A stretch of 64,000 nt of DNA from Desulfobacteraceae bacterium UBA2174. Its GTDB lineage: Bacteria; Desulfobacterota; Desulfobacteria; Desulfobacterales; UBA2174. The notes under the pieces were generated by a model, which saw nothing but the letters and a program-made list of their open reading frames with translations, was not told the origin of the DNA and made no database searches. Positions 54,104-62,473 of this stretch are shown one piece after another. The stretch is taken from assembly GCA_002327445.1 (NCBI GenBank), contig DCWA01000009.1, positions 37,090 to 101,089 on the forward strand, in the 5' to 3' direction. The translations under genes were made by a program, and so were the position numbers. Every line of letters begins with the position of its first letter. Position 1 is the first letter of the stretch.

Positions 54104-54240
54104 GCGTTTTCGTTCTACACGTCTGGATTGCGCTGGCGCCGGACTTTTTCATCGAAGCGGCCGATACGGTCAGCGAAATGCATTCGTTCAAGCACGGCTT
54201 CGAATCCGGCAGGAGAGCGCAGAAAGGGGTGGGGTTCTGA
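54100..54240 (+). pseudogene. C-terminal remnant of a cobO adenosyltransferase
   Basis: The 46-codon ORF ends IEAADTVSEMHSFKHGFESG and RRAQKGVGF. By my alignment its last 34 residues share 19 identities with the end of the intact CobO at 40833 (LDAADLVTEMRVVKHPHESG, IKAQKGVEF). The P-loop and the rest are gone. It overlaps the cbiP stop by ATGA and ends one base before the cbiA start, so it may have been kept because it couples translation across this stretch. Confidence 0.75.
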
Positions 54241-54241
54241 A

Positions 54242-55684
54242 ATGATGCGGACGATACCTCGAATCCTCATCGCGGGCGTCCAGAGCGGCAGCGGCAAGAC
54301 AACCCTGACAATAGGGCTGATTTCCGCCCTGCGAAGACGAGGACTCAGGGTTCAGGCCTTCAAGGCGGGACCGGATTTCCTCGATCCGACCTGGCTGAGC
54401 GCCGCCTCGGGAAGGCCGTGCTACAACCTGGATGGGTGGATGAGCGGGCGTGACTATGTGGAGGGGTTGCTCGACCGGGTGACCAAAGACGCGGACCTGG
54501 CTGTTATCGAGGGTGTGATGGGGCTTTTCGACGGCTCGCGGACCTCCGGTTCGGCAGGGAGCTCCGCCGAGATCGCCCGGTGGCTCCAAGCCCCTGTCGT
54601 GCTTGTCGGCAACGTTCACGGCATGGGCCAAAGCATCGCGGCGTTGGTAGCCGGTTTTGCCGGTTTCGAGGAAGGGGTGCGCATACGCGGCGTCATCGCC
54701 AACCATTGCGGCTCTGAGAACCACCGGACAATGCTCAACGAGGCGCTGGCATCCTCGCGACAGCCGCTGTTGGTCGGCGCGATTCCGCGGATGGCCTTTC
54801 CTCAATTGCATAGCCGGCATTTGGGGCTTGTAACGGCCGATCCGGCACGGAATTGCTCAACGACGGTGTTGAAGGAATTCGCGACGGCGGCCGAGCGTTA
54901 CTTGGATCTGGACGAAATCATCAGAATTGCGCGTGAGGCGCCTCCCTTTCGTTCGACCTCAAGCCATACGGTCCACGGGCCGGCATCCTCGAAGCACTCG
55001 ATCCGGCTTGCCGTTGCGCGGGACGAGGCCTTCAATTTTTACTATCAGGATCTGTTCGACGAACTGGAGCGGCGGGGTTGCCGCATTGGTTTTTTCTCTC
55101 CTTTGCATGATTCGTCTCTCCCCGCGGAAGTAGATGCCCTGTACCTGGGCGGAGGTTACCCGGAGGAGTTTGCCGGAATGCTTGCCGCCAACAGAGAGAT
55201 GCTTTCCAGCATTGTGAGTTTCGCCCACTCCGGCCGGCCGATCTACGCTGAATGCGGGGGCCTTATCTATCTCTCGCAGGCCGTTGCGACACGCGATGGA
55301 AAACGCTACCCGCTTCTTGGCATCCTTCCGGCCGAAACCCGGATGCTCGACCGCCATAAACGCCTTGGCTACGTCGAGGTCTGCTTGAGAGAGGAGACCT
55401 TATGGGGAAAGGCCGGCACCCGGCTGCGAGGGCATGAATTTCATTACTCCGAACCGATCTCGGATATTACGGCGGGGGATGGATGGTCTGCTGTCTACGA
55501 GGTCGAAAAGCCTCGGGTGATCCGCAAGGCAACGGAGGGATTTTCTCACGGCCGGGTCCTTGCCAGTTATATCCACCTGCACCTGGCGAGCAAGCCCGCC
55601 GCCCTCGCTCACTTTTTAGACATGTGTGTCCGCACCCAACCGGAGAAGGCGCATCCGCCTTCACAAAGGGAGATCAGCCGATGA
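54242..55684 (+). CDS. cbiA: Cobyrinate a,c-diamide synthase
   Basis: The 480-residue enzyme has the P-loop IAGVQSGSGKTTLTIGL, FKAGPDFLDPTW, VIEGVMGLFDG and the C-terminal glutamine amidotransferase domain with YLGGGYPEEFAGML and the catalytic Cys in IYAECGGLIYLS, plus GHEFHYSE. It amidates the a and c acetate groups of cobyrinate using glutamine and ATP. The ATG at 54242 follows directly on the remnant cobO stop. Confidence 0.94.
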   Translation: MMRTIPRILIAGVQSGSGKTTLTIGLISALRRRGLRVQAFKAGPDFLDPTWLSAASGRPCYNLDGWMSGRDYVEGLLDRVTKDADLAVIEGVMGLFDGSRTSGSAGSSAEIARWLQAPVVLVGNVHGMGQSIAALVAGFAGFEEGVRIRGVIANHCGSENHRTMLNEALASSRQPLLVGAIPRMAFPQLHSRHLGLVTADPARNCSTTVLKEFATAAERYLDLDEIIRIAREAPPFRSTSSHTVHGPASSKHSIRLAVARDEAFNFYYQDLFDELERRGCRIGFFSPLHDSSLPAEVDALYLGGGYPEEFAGMLAANREMLSSIVSFAHSGRPIYAECGGLIYLSQAVATRDGKRYPLLGILPAETRMLDRHKRLGYVEVCLREETLWGKAGTRLRGHEFHYSEPISDITAGDGWSAVYEVEKPRVIRKATEGFSHGRVLASYIHLHLASKPAALAHFLDMCVRTQPEKAHPPSQREISR

Positions 55685-56922
55685 CGCGATCCGCATTTAT
55701 TCATCATTTACTCGCAAATCCCTTGGACGGGCAGGACATTGAGGCCCTGTCTTTTGCGATGATCGACCGGGAAGCACCGTCCCGTTCGTTTTCGCCTGGA
55801 CAGTGGGAAGTGGTCCGCCGGATGATTCACGCAACGGGTGATTTTTCGATCATGCCATCGGTGCACTTTTCCGACCAGGCCATCAGCGCGGGAACAAAGG
55901 CCTTGGCGGCCGGACGTCCCCTCTATGTCGATTCCAACATGATCCGGGCCGGGCTTTCCCTTGCCCGGCTTCGTCTGGCCTGCGACCGCTACGAGGCGGG
56001 CCACATTTATTGTCATGTGGCGGATGAGGATGTGGCTCAAGATGCGATACGCCTGAATCTGCCCCGCTCCCTGCTTGCCATCCGCAAGGCGAAGGGACTT
56101 CTGGATGGAGGTATCGCCGTTTTCGGCAACGCCCCTACAGCGCTTTTGGAACTCAACCGGCTCGTTATTGAAGAAGGGGTAAGGCCCGCGCTGGTAATCG
56201 CAGCTCCCGTGGGATTTGTTCATGTGATCGAAAGCAAAGAAGAATTGATAGGGCTTGATGTTCCTTATATCGCCCTGGCCGGCCGGCGCGGCGGCAGTCC
56301 TATTGCGGTGAGCATGGTCCACGCGTTGTGTTCCCTGGCCGCCGGAGACCTCCCGAAAACCGAACCTGCCGAGCCGTCTCAAGAGCACTTTGATACCGTG
56401 ATCCTTTTGGGGCACGGGAGCCGTGTTCCCGGCGCGAACCGCTCCATGTTGCGCGTGGCCGCGGCTCTAAAGGAAAAGGGGCGTTACGCCAACGTGGAGA
56501 CCTGCAATATGTCGCGCCTGGGACCCCACTTCGAGGAAACCTTCGAGAAATGCGTTCAGACGGGAGCGCGCAAGGTACTTCTTCTGCCCTATTTCCTGAA
56601 TGAGGGGCTTCACATGAAGCTGGATATCCCCGCAAAGATGCAAGAGGCGGTCCGGCGCCATCCCCATGTCAAGTTAGTGTTCGGAAAAAACCTCGGGTTC
56701 GACCCCCTGCTGGTGCGGTTGACCGAAAAACGGATAGCGGAATCCACATCGCTTGCCGACGTGAGGGAGATCCGCCTCCCCGATGAAAACGCTTTTCCTG
56801 TTCCCCCCGGACAGTGCGAATTCGTGCCGATGCTCCCTGAGGAGGCGGCGCGCTGGAGGGAGGCTCGGGGCAAGGATGGAGAAATTGACAGCCCGAACGA
56901 CGAAGGGAAAGGAGAAGCGTAA
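55681..56922 (+). CDS. cbiC: Fusion of cobalt-precorrin-8 methylmutase (CbiC) and CbiX-type chelatase
   Basis: The 413-residue protein starts with CbiC (residues about 1-215: FSIMPSVHFSDQAISAG, YVDSNMIRAGLS, CHVADEDVAQDA, FGNAPTALLELNRL, APVGFVHVIESKEEL with the conserved His in the active site region). A CbiX-like domain follows (about 225-360: VILLGHGSRVPGANRSM and LLPYFLNEGLHMKLDIP, carrying the two metal-site His). CbiX inserts cobalt into sirohydrochlorin, the first step of the cobalt-early route, and CbiC moves a methyl group near its end. The tail after 360 is acidic and unconserved. Overlaps cbiA by ATGA. Confidence 0.92.
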   Translation: MTRSAFIHHLLANPLDGQDIEALSFAMIDREAPSRSFSPGQWEVVRRMIHATGDFSIMPSVHFSDQAISAGTKALAAGRPLYVDSNMIRAGLSLARLRLACDRYEAGHIYCHVADEDVAQDAIRLNLPRSLLAIRKAKGLLDGGIAVFGNAPTALLELNRLVIEEGVRPALVIAAPVGFVHVIESKEELIGLDVPYIALAGRRGGSPIAVSMVHALCSLAAGDLPKTEPAEPSQEHFDTVILLGHGSRVPGANRSMLRVAAALKEKGRYANVETCNMSRLGPHFEETFEKCVQTGARKVLLLPYFLNEGLHMKLDIPAKMQEAVRRHPHVKLVFGKNLGFDPLLVRLTEKRIAESTSLADVREIRLPDENAFPVPPGQCEFVPMLPEEAARWREARGKDGEIDSPNDEGKGEA

Positions 56923-56924
56923 AT

Positions 56925-58001
56925 TTGGCCTACGGCAGACTCGGCTACACCACGGGAGCCTGCGCTGCGGCCGCGGCTGCAGCGGCGGTTCAGCGTCTTC
57001 TTGGAAACGATGAAACCCTGGAATCCGTGGAGATTCCTTTTCCCGGCGGCAAGCGCCATGCCCTGCCCGTCGCCTTCGTGCGCACCAAGAGCGGCGGGGT
57101 TGAAGCGGGAGTCGTCAAGGACGCGGGGGACGATCCGGACGTTACTCACGGCGCGCTTGTCATCGCCCTTGTGGAATGGGTGGAGTCCGGCGGTGTCGTT
57201 TTTGCCGCCGGCGACGGGGTCGGCACGGTGAGCAAGAAGGGGCTTTCGGTTCCGCCGGGAGAGCCAGCCATCAATCCCGGCCCGAGGAAGATGATCCGAA
57301 ATGCACTGCGTGAATTGACAGACCGACCTGTTCGGGTCACGATCTCCATTCCCGTCGGACGCGAGTTGGCGCGAAAAACGTTCAATCCCCGCTTAGGCAT
57401 TGTGAACGGTCTCTCGATTCTCGGCACCACGGGTCGGGTCAGGCCATTCAGTTGCCGAGCGTTGAAATGCGCGCTGGTTTGCGAGCTGGACGTCGCCAGG
57501 GCCGCCGGGGTGACAGCGCCGGTGCTGGTGCCGGGACACATCGGGGAACGCTCGGCGCGCAAACACCTGACCTTGAGCGCCGAACAGATCATCGAGGTCG
57601 GCAACGAATGGGGTTTCGTGCTCGATCGCCTTGCCCGTTACCGGTTCCGGCAAGCGCTCCTCTGGGGCCATCCGGGGAAACTCGCCAAACTGGCGGACCG
57701 TCAATGGGACACCCATTCCTCCTGCTCGAGGCCTGCTCTCGACGCGGTTCGGCGCCTGGGCCGGACTATCCCGGGGCTCGATCTCGCCGGGCACTCGACA
57801 ACGGAAGGCGTTTTCGCCGCCCTGGATCGGGCCCGGCAAAAGGACCTGGCCGAAGCCCTCGGCGGTGCCGTGGCCCGGGCCGTGGAGGAAAAAACAGGGG
57901 ATGCATTGACGATTTCCGTCGTCCTGGTGAACATGCAGGGCCACGTGTTGGGGATGCATGGAGACATCTCGATATGGCGGCAACCGGATCGGGAAAATTG
58001 A
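56925..58001 (+). CDS. cbiD: Cobalt-precorrin-5B C1-methyltransferase
   Basis: The 358-residue protein has CbiD blocks: LGYTTGACAAAAAAAA near the start, VVKDAGDDPDVTHGA, INPGPRKMI, FNPRLGIVNGLSILGTTGRV and WGHPGKLAKLA. It methylates C1 in the anaerobic pathway, independent of the CbiE/F/L fold. The start is a TTG at 56925 with AAAGGAGAAG upstream; no ATG precedes the conserved N-terminus. Confidence 0.93.
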   Translation: MAYGRLGYTTGACAAAAAAAAVQRLLGNDETLESVEIPFPGGKRHALPVAFVRTKSGGVEAGVVKDAGDDPDVTHGALVIALVEWVESGGVVFAAGDGVGTVSKKGLSVPPGEPAINPGPRKMIRNALRELTDRPVRVTISIPVGRELARKTFNPRLGIVNGLSILGTTGRVRPFSCRALKCALVCELDVARAAGVTAPVLVPGHIGERSARKHLTLSAEQIIEVGNEWGFVLDRLARYRFRQALLWGHPGKLAKLADRQWDTHSSCSRPALDAVRRLGRTIPGLDLAGHSTTEGVFAALDRARQKDLAEALGGAVARAVEEKTGDALTISVVLVNMQGHVLGMHGDISIWRQPDREN

Positions 58002-58618
58002 TGATCGTGGGATGCGGTCCCGGTTCGCCGGACTATCTGACCGAGGCCGGGCGACGCGCCATCCGCGGTGCACGGGTTCTGGTAGGGTCTCCTCGCCTGC
58101 TTGCTTCCCATGCAACGCTCGCCCATGAACAGGTCCCTGTGGGCGCCGATATTGACGCTGTTCTCGACGCCGTCGCCGCGCGGAGGGAGCAGGGCGGGAT
58201 TGCGATCCTGGTGACGGGTGATCCGGGCCTGGCCAGCCTGGCCGGCCCGGTTTTGCGCCGGTTCGGAAGAGACTCCTGCGAGGTGATCCCGGGCGTCAGC
58301 TCGGTCCAGTTGGCATTTGCGCGTCTCGGCCTTGACTGGTCTGAGGCCCGGATCGTCTCGGCCCACAAGGGCATTCCCGAACTTGCCCCCGCGGACCTGG
58401 CCGCCTTTGGCAGGATTGCCATTCTGCCGGGACATCCGCGCTCCAGGCAATGGATCGGGGACCTGGCCGAGGCCTTTGGGAAGGAACGCTTCCTGGTGGT
58501 GTGCGAGGAATTGTCCCTGCCGGGCGAGAGGATTCGCACCGTTTCCGCGGCCGAATTCCGGTCCCTTGAGCTTTCAAGCCGAACGGTCGTGCTGCTTCTG
58601 AAGGAGAAAATTCTTTGA
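58001..58618 (+). CDS. cbiE: Cobalt-precorrin-7 C5-methyltransferase
   Basis: The product (205 residues from the ATG at 58001, which shares a base with the cbiD stop) has the tetrapyrrole-methyltransferase motifs MIVGCGPGSPDYLTEAG, ILVTGDPGLASLAGPVLRRF and VIPGVSSVQLAFARLG. CbiE methylates C5. No CbiT (C15 methylase and decarboxylase) domain is attached and no cbiT gene is seen in the window, although CbiE and CbiT usually occur fused or adjacent. An ATG at 57974 is an alternative start. Confidence 0.9.
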   Translation: MIVGCGPGSPDYLTEAGRRAIRGARVLVGSPRLLASHATLAHEQVPVGADIDAVLDAVAARREQGGIAILVTGDPGLASLAGPVLRRFGRDSCEVIPGVSSVQLAFARLGLDWSEARIVSAHKGIPELAPADLAAFGRIAILPGHPRSRQWIGDLAEAFGKERFLVVCEELSLPGERIRTVSAAEFRSLELSSRTVVLLLKEKIL

Positions 58619-59346
58619 TAACTCCCGGAACCCTTTATGGAATTGGAATCGGCCCCGGAGATCCGGACCTGATCACCGTCAAGGGAGCCAAACTCCTTTC
58701 CCGGTGCCGTCATGTTGTCGTGCCCAAGGCGTCGAAAGCGGCGGACAGCCTGGCGCTGCGCATTGTCAGGAACCACCTCGATCCCGAGGCTCAAGTTCAT
58801 GAGGTCGTATTTCCCATGGTGACCCGGAAGGACATGCTCCGGGAGCGGTGGCTGGAAGCTGGAGCGCACGTCGCGTCGCTCCTTTCCTCGGGGGAGGATG
58901 TCTGCTTTCCCACCCTGGGCGATGCGCTGCTCTACTCCACCTATATTTATCTCATCCGGGCTTTGAGGGCCATCCTGCCGCAAGTCCGGATCGTCACCGT
59001 TCCGGGCGTCACCGCCTTCAGCGCCGCGGCCGCCGCCACCGGGTTCCCCGTGGGGGAAGGCAAACAGCCGGTGAACATCATTCCCTCGGCGGACGACCTG
59101 AGCGATTTGCGGGCCGCATTGAAGCGCAAGGGCACGGTGGTGATCATGAAGATCGGCAAGCGGCTTGAGGGTGTGCTTGATTTGTTGGAGGAACACGATG
59201 CCGTTGAGACAGGCGTGTTTGTCTCGCACGTGGGAATGCCTGACGAACATGTGGAAACAGACCTCCGCAAGCTCAGGGGGCGAGAGGATCAAGCGGGCTA
59301 CCTTTCCATTATATTAACCAGGCTGGAAAGCGAGAAAGATAAATGA
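58615..59346 (+). CDS. cbiL: Cobalt-factor-II C20-methyltransferase
   Basis: The 243-residue protein has LYGIGIGPGDPDLITVKGAK, the long insertion typical of CbiL/CobI (VCFPTLGDALLYSTYIYL), VPGVTAFSAAAAATGFPVG and VSHVGMPDE. It methylates C20 and precedes ring contraction. The start is TTG at 58615 with AAGGAG upstream, overlapping the cbiE stop. Confidence 0.93.
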   Translation: MITPGTLYGIGIGPGDPDLITVKGAKLLSRCRHVVVPKASKAADSLALRIVRNHLDPEAQVHEVVFPMVTRKDMLRERWLEAGAHVASLLSSGEDVCFPTLGDALLYSTYIYLIRALRAILPQVRIVTVPGVTAFSAAAAATGFPVGEGKQPVNIIPSADDLSDLRAALKRKGTVVIMKIGKRLEGVLDLLEEHDAVETGVFVSHVGMPDEHVETDLRKLRGREDQAGYLSIILTRLESEKDK

Positions 59347-60092
59347 AAGTCTTCTTTGTCGGCGCCGGACCGGGCGATCCCGACCTTCTGACCAGGAAGG
59401 CCGAACGGCTGTTGCGGGAGTGCCCCGTTTGCATTTACGCGGGGTCGCTGATCAGCCCGGCGATCGTTCAACTGCTGCGGCCCGAGGCCGAGAAGCACGA
59501 TTCCGCAAAGCTCAGCCTGCCGCAGGTGATCGACCTGATTCTCGGCGCACGGTCAAGGGACCTGGATGTGGTAAGGCTCCACACGGGCGACCCTTCCATC
59601 TACAGCGCCATCGGCGAGCAGATCGCCGAGCTGGAGCCTTACGGGATCGACTATGAAGTCGTGCCGGGCGTAAGCGCTTTTCAAGCCGCGGCAGCGGCGC
59701 TAGGCTGGGAATTGACCGTTCCGGAGGTAGCGCAAAGCATCGTGCTGACCCGCATACCGGGAAGAACGCCCATGCCGGCCGCGGAATCGCTGCGGCGATT
59801 TGCCGAGACCGGGGCCACCCTGTGCCTGTTTCTTTCGGCCCACGCGATTGAAGCGCATGCGCGCACCCTGATAGGCTATTACGGCCAAGACTGCCCGGCG
59901 GCAGTGGTCTATCACGCCTCGTGGCGGGATGAGCTGATCGTCCGGGGCACGCTGGCCGACATCGCGGAGAAGGCAAGGGGGGCCGGAATTACAAAGACGG
60001 CCTTGTTTCTGGTCCGCCGCGAGGGCCATGGGGGCCGCTCCCGGCTCTATGATCCGGGCTTCGAACACGGCTATCGCAAGCGGGAGGCGTGA
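59343..60092 (+). CDS. cbiF: Cobalt-precorrin-4 C11-methyltransferase
   Basis: The 249-residue protein has the CbiF/CobM signature: VFFVGAGPGDPDLLTRKAER, YAGSLISPAIVQ, VVRLHTGDPSIYSAIGEQ, VVPGVSAFQAAAAALG, VLTRIPGRTPMP and ALFLVRREG. It methylates C11. It overlaps cbiL by ATGA and precedes cbiG by one base. Confidence 0.95.
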   Translation: MKVFFVGAGPGDPDLLTRKAERLLRECPVCIYAGSLISPAIVQLLRPEAEKHDSAKLSLPQVIDLILGARSRDLDVVRLHTGDPSIYSAIGEQIAELEPYGIDYEVVPGVSAFQAAAAALGWELTVPEVAQSIVLTRIPGRTPMPAAESLRRFAETGATLCLFLSAHAIEAHARTLIGYYGQDCPAAVVYHASWRDELIVRGTLADIAEKARGAGITKTALFLVRREGHGGRSRLYDPGFEHGYRKREA

Positions 60093-60093
60093 C

Positions 60094-60864
60094 ATGCCGG
60101 ATCTGATGACCCTTTCCAATCCCGGCGCCAAGGTGGCGCGAAAACTCGCCGCCGCCCTGCCGGCAAGCACCCTGCACTTTCACGAGGCCGTGGAGGACTG
60201 TGGAGGGGCCCGGGTGTTTGTCCGCACAGCGGATCTCGTGCAGGAACTGTTTCCGAAAACCGACGGGATGATCTTCATCGGTCCCTGCGGCGTGATGGTG
60301 AGAGCCGTCGCCCCTCATCTCCAAAACAAACTGTCGGACCCGCCGGTGGTCGTGGTGGACGTGCATGGGAGATACGCCGTCAGCCTTTTGAGCGGGCATG
60401 AAGGCGGCGCCAACAACCTTTCGTTGATGGTGGCAAACATCCTCGGGGCCGAACCGGTGATCACCACGACATCCGATGCGGCCAGAACCATCATTGTCGG
60501 CGTAGGGTGCCGGCGAGGATGCGCCGGACAAGCGATCGTCGAAGCGGTCCGCTGGGCGCTCGGCGAAGTCGGGGTTGGGGCGGATGAGGTGCGCTTTCTC
60601 GCCAGCGCCGATATCAAGACCGACGAGCCGGGCCTGAGGCAGGCGGCGATAGAACTTGGTATGCCGTTGAGGCTGATTTCCTCGGACGACATACGGGCCT
60701 GCACCCGGGATTTCAGCCCGACCCCGCTTGCCGGGGAAAGGGTGAATCTGCCCGCCGTTGCCGAACCGGTTGCACTGCTGGCAGGAAGGAGGACAACATT
60801 AATACTTCCCAAGATGAATCGAAACGGCGTGACCGTGGCCGTTGCGCGGGAAAACTGTTTGTAG
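60094..60864 (+). CDS. cbiG: Cobalt-precorrin-5A hydrolase, compact form
   Basis: The 256-residue protein has CbiG N-terminal motifs (GMIFIGPCGVMVRAVAP, VDVHGRYAVSLLSGHEGGAN, ITTTSDAA) and the C-terminal domain (VGVGCRRGC, FLASADIKTDEPGL). It opens the delta-lactone and releases acetaldehyde after ring contraction. Many CbiG proteins have about 330 residues; the shorter length suggests that the middle domain is reduced. The stop lies inside the next gene if the proposed cbiH start is right. Confidence 0.9.
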   Translation: MPDLMTLSNPGAKVARKLAAALPASTLHFHEAVEDCGGARVFVRTADLVQELFPKTDGMIFIGPCGVMVRAVAPHLQNKLSDPPVVVVDVHGRYAVSLLSGHEGGANNLSLMVANILGAEPVITTTSDAARTIIVGVGCRRGCAGQAIVEAVRWALGEVGVGADEVRFLASADIKTDEPGLRQAAIELGMPLRLISSDDIRACTRDFSPTPLAGERVNLPAVAEPVALLAGRRTTLILPKMNRNGVTVAVARENCL

Positions 60865-61577
60865 TCGGCATCGGCCCCGGAGGCGCACTGGATAGAACGC
60901 CCCGGGCCGAGATGGCGATTGCTCACAGCCAGGTGGTGGTCGGATATTCGCGATATCTGGCGCATATCGCCGACCTGACCGCGGGCAAGGAGACCGTCGC
61001 ATCGGGAATGACTCGTGAAGAAGAGCGCTGCCAGGCCGCTATCGAACGGGCTTGTGAGGGAGCGACCGTCGCCCTGGTGTCTTCGGGCGATCCGGGCGTT
61101 TACGGGATGGCGGGTCTTGCCATCGAAATGGGGCGGCGTATCGCGCCCGAACTGGATATCGAAATCGTTCCCGGCGTCTCTTCGGCCAATGCCGCGGCAG
61201 CGGCCATGGGCGCACCCTTGATGCTCGATTATGCGGTGATCAGCCTCAGCGACCTTTTGGTTCCCTGGCACATGATCCGACGCCGTCTGGAAGCGGTCGC
61301 CGCCGCCGACCTGGTGACAGCGCTGTACAATCCACGGTCCACGAAACGGATACAACAACTGCAGGAGGCGGTGGAAATTTTTCTTCGCCATCGGCCGGCC
61401 GCCACGCCTGTCGGCGTTGGAACCGCCGTCGGCACGCCGGACGAACACATCGCTATTACAGTCCTGGGCGATCTGTTATCGCTCGAGATCAACATGCGAA
61501 GCATTGTGATTGTCGGCAACACCCATTCAAGAAACGTCAACGGCCGGTTCGTCACACCACGCGGATACAAGATATGA
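60798..61577 (+). CDS. cbiH: Cobalt-precorrin-3B C17-methyltransferase, probable ATT start
   Basis: The family N-terminus KLFVVGIGPGGALDRTPRAE lies upstream of the first ATG in frame (60912), so that ATG would delete the cofactor-binding loop. The frame contains no ATG, GTG or TTG upstream within cbiG. An ATT at 60798 has AAGGAGG five bases before it, giving 259 residues; a CTG at 60855 is the other option. Further motifs are VVVGYSRYL, VALVSSGDPGVYGMAGL, IEIVPGVSSANAAAAAMG and ALYNPRSTKR, all CbiH/CobJ. The enzyme methylates C17 with ring contraction. Confidence 0.85.
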   Translation: MNTSQDESKRRDRGRCAGKLFVVGIGPGGALDRTPRAEMAIAHSQVVVGYSRYLAHIADLTAGKETVASGMTREEERCQAAIERACEGATVALVSSGDPGVYGMAGLAIEMGRRIAPELDIEIVPGVSSANAAAAAMGAPLMLDYAVISLSDLLVPWHMIRRRLEAVAAADLVTALYNPRSTKRIQQLQEAVEIFLRHRPAATPVGVGTAVGTPDEHIAITVLGDLLSLEINMRSIVIVGNTHSRNVNGRFVTPRGYKI

Positions 61578-62347
61578 TCCTGCTTCTTGGAGGAACGACG
61601 GAGGCGACGTCCATTGCCCGGGCGCTCGCGGAAGAGGGCTTCGAGGTTCTGCTTTCGACGGTGACCGGGATTCCCCCCCGTGGTGGGCTTGGGGCTGGAA
61701 TCCGGCGGCAAATCGGGGAACTCGATGCCCAAGCGATCGAGGCCCTGATTCGTACCCAAGGGATACGCGCCCTGGTCGACGCAACGCATCCCTATGCCGC
61801 TGCGATCAGCGCCAACGCCTGGACAGCATGTCAACGGACGGGAACACCCTATGTGGCCTTTGACCGCCCGAGCACCGTGGTGGATGGTCCCGGCATCCAT
61901 TGGGCCGTGGACCACAACGACGCGGCGACCTTGGCCTTTTCCTTCGGGCAGCCCGTGCTCTTGACCATTGGCGCCCGAAATCTGGCCCCCTACGTGGCGA
62001 CGGCTCGGCTGCATGGCATTGAACTCGTAGCCAGGGTCCTTGATCACCCTTCCTCCATCGAGGCGTGCAGCCGGGTGGGCCTGGATTTGAAGGCGATCGT
62101 GTGCGGCAAGGGACCGTTTTCCGTAATGGAGAATACATTGCTCATCGCACGCCATCATATCGGCGTCCTGGTTACCAAAGATAGCGGTAAGGCCGGCGGT
62201 GTCGGGGCTAAAATTGCCGCGGCACGGGATTCCGGGTGCCGGATCGTGGTCGTCAAGCGTCCGCCGCGCCCCAAAGCGGGACATTCATCCATTCCAGCGC
62301 TCATGAAAGCCGTCCGCTTCAGTCTTTCTTCCGGTCATGGGACGTGA
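61574..62347 (+). CDS. cbiJ: Cobalt-precorrin-6A reductase
   Basis: The 257-residue protein has CbiJ/CobK motifs: ILLLGGTTEATSIARALAEE, LSTVTGIPPRGG, ALVDATHPYAAAISANAW, YVAFDRPS, LTIGARNLAPY and LVTKDSGKAGGVGAKIAAA. It reduces cobalt-precorrin-6A. It is the last gene of the cbi run and overlaps cbiH by ATGA. Its last codons lie in an 81-bp repeat (62342-62422). Confidence 0.93.
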   Translation: MILLLGGTTEATSIARALAEEGFEVLLSTVTGIPPRGGLGAGIRRQIGELDAQAIEALIRTQGIRALVDATHPYAAAISANAWTACQRTGTPYVAFDRPSTVVDGPGIHWAVDHNDAATLAFSFGQPVLLTIGARNLAPYVATARLHGIELVARVLDHPSSIEACSRVGLDLKAIVCGKGPFSVMENTLLIARHHIGVLVTKDSGKAGGVGAKIAAARDSGCRIVVVKRPPRPKAGHSSIPALMKAVRFSLSSGHGT

Positions 62348-62422
62348 GATCCAAAGCCCCAATCCTCCAAAATCCGGCGGACGGGGTTTTGTTGTTTCAT
62401 GGGCGGAAGTGGCTTGATGAGG
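62342..62422 (+). repeat. 81-bp direct repeat, left copy
   Basis: This block matches 63221-63301 at 73 of 81 positions by my count, in the same orientation. It begins at the end of cbiJ and lies just before the RelE/ParE-type module. Shared strings include AATCCGGCGGA and GGGGTTTTGTTGTTTCATG. Confidence 0.85.
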
Positions 62423-62438
62423 TTGAACCAAAAATCTC

Positions 62439-62467
62439 TTGACCAAATGTAGTCACGAGGCTACAAT
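62439..62467 (+). promoter_or_regulatory. Promoter and operator of the RelE-type module, probably leaderless
   Basis: TTGACC (62439-62444), a 17-base spacer and TACAAT (62462-62467) form a good sigma-70 promoter. The toxin ATG at 62474 is six bases beyond the -10 box, so the transcript would start at or very near the start codon. TGTAG (62448) and CTACA (62461) form an inverted repeat over the -10 box, a likely antitoxin binding site. Confidence 0.6.
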
Positions 62468-62473
62468 AATATT

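Noticed and set aside
60912..61577. ATG at 60912 as cbiH start
   Set aside because: It would remove the conserved GIGPGG cofactor loop that is encoded just upstream in the same frame.
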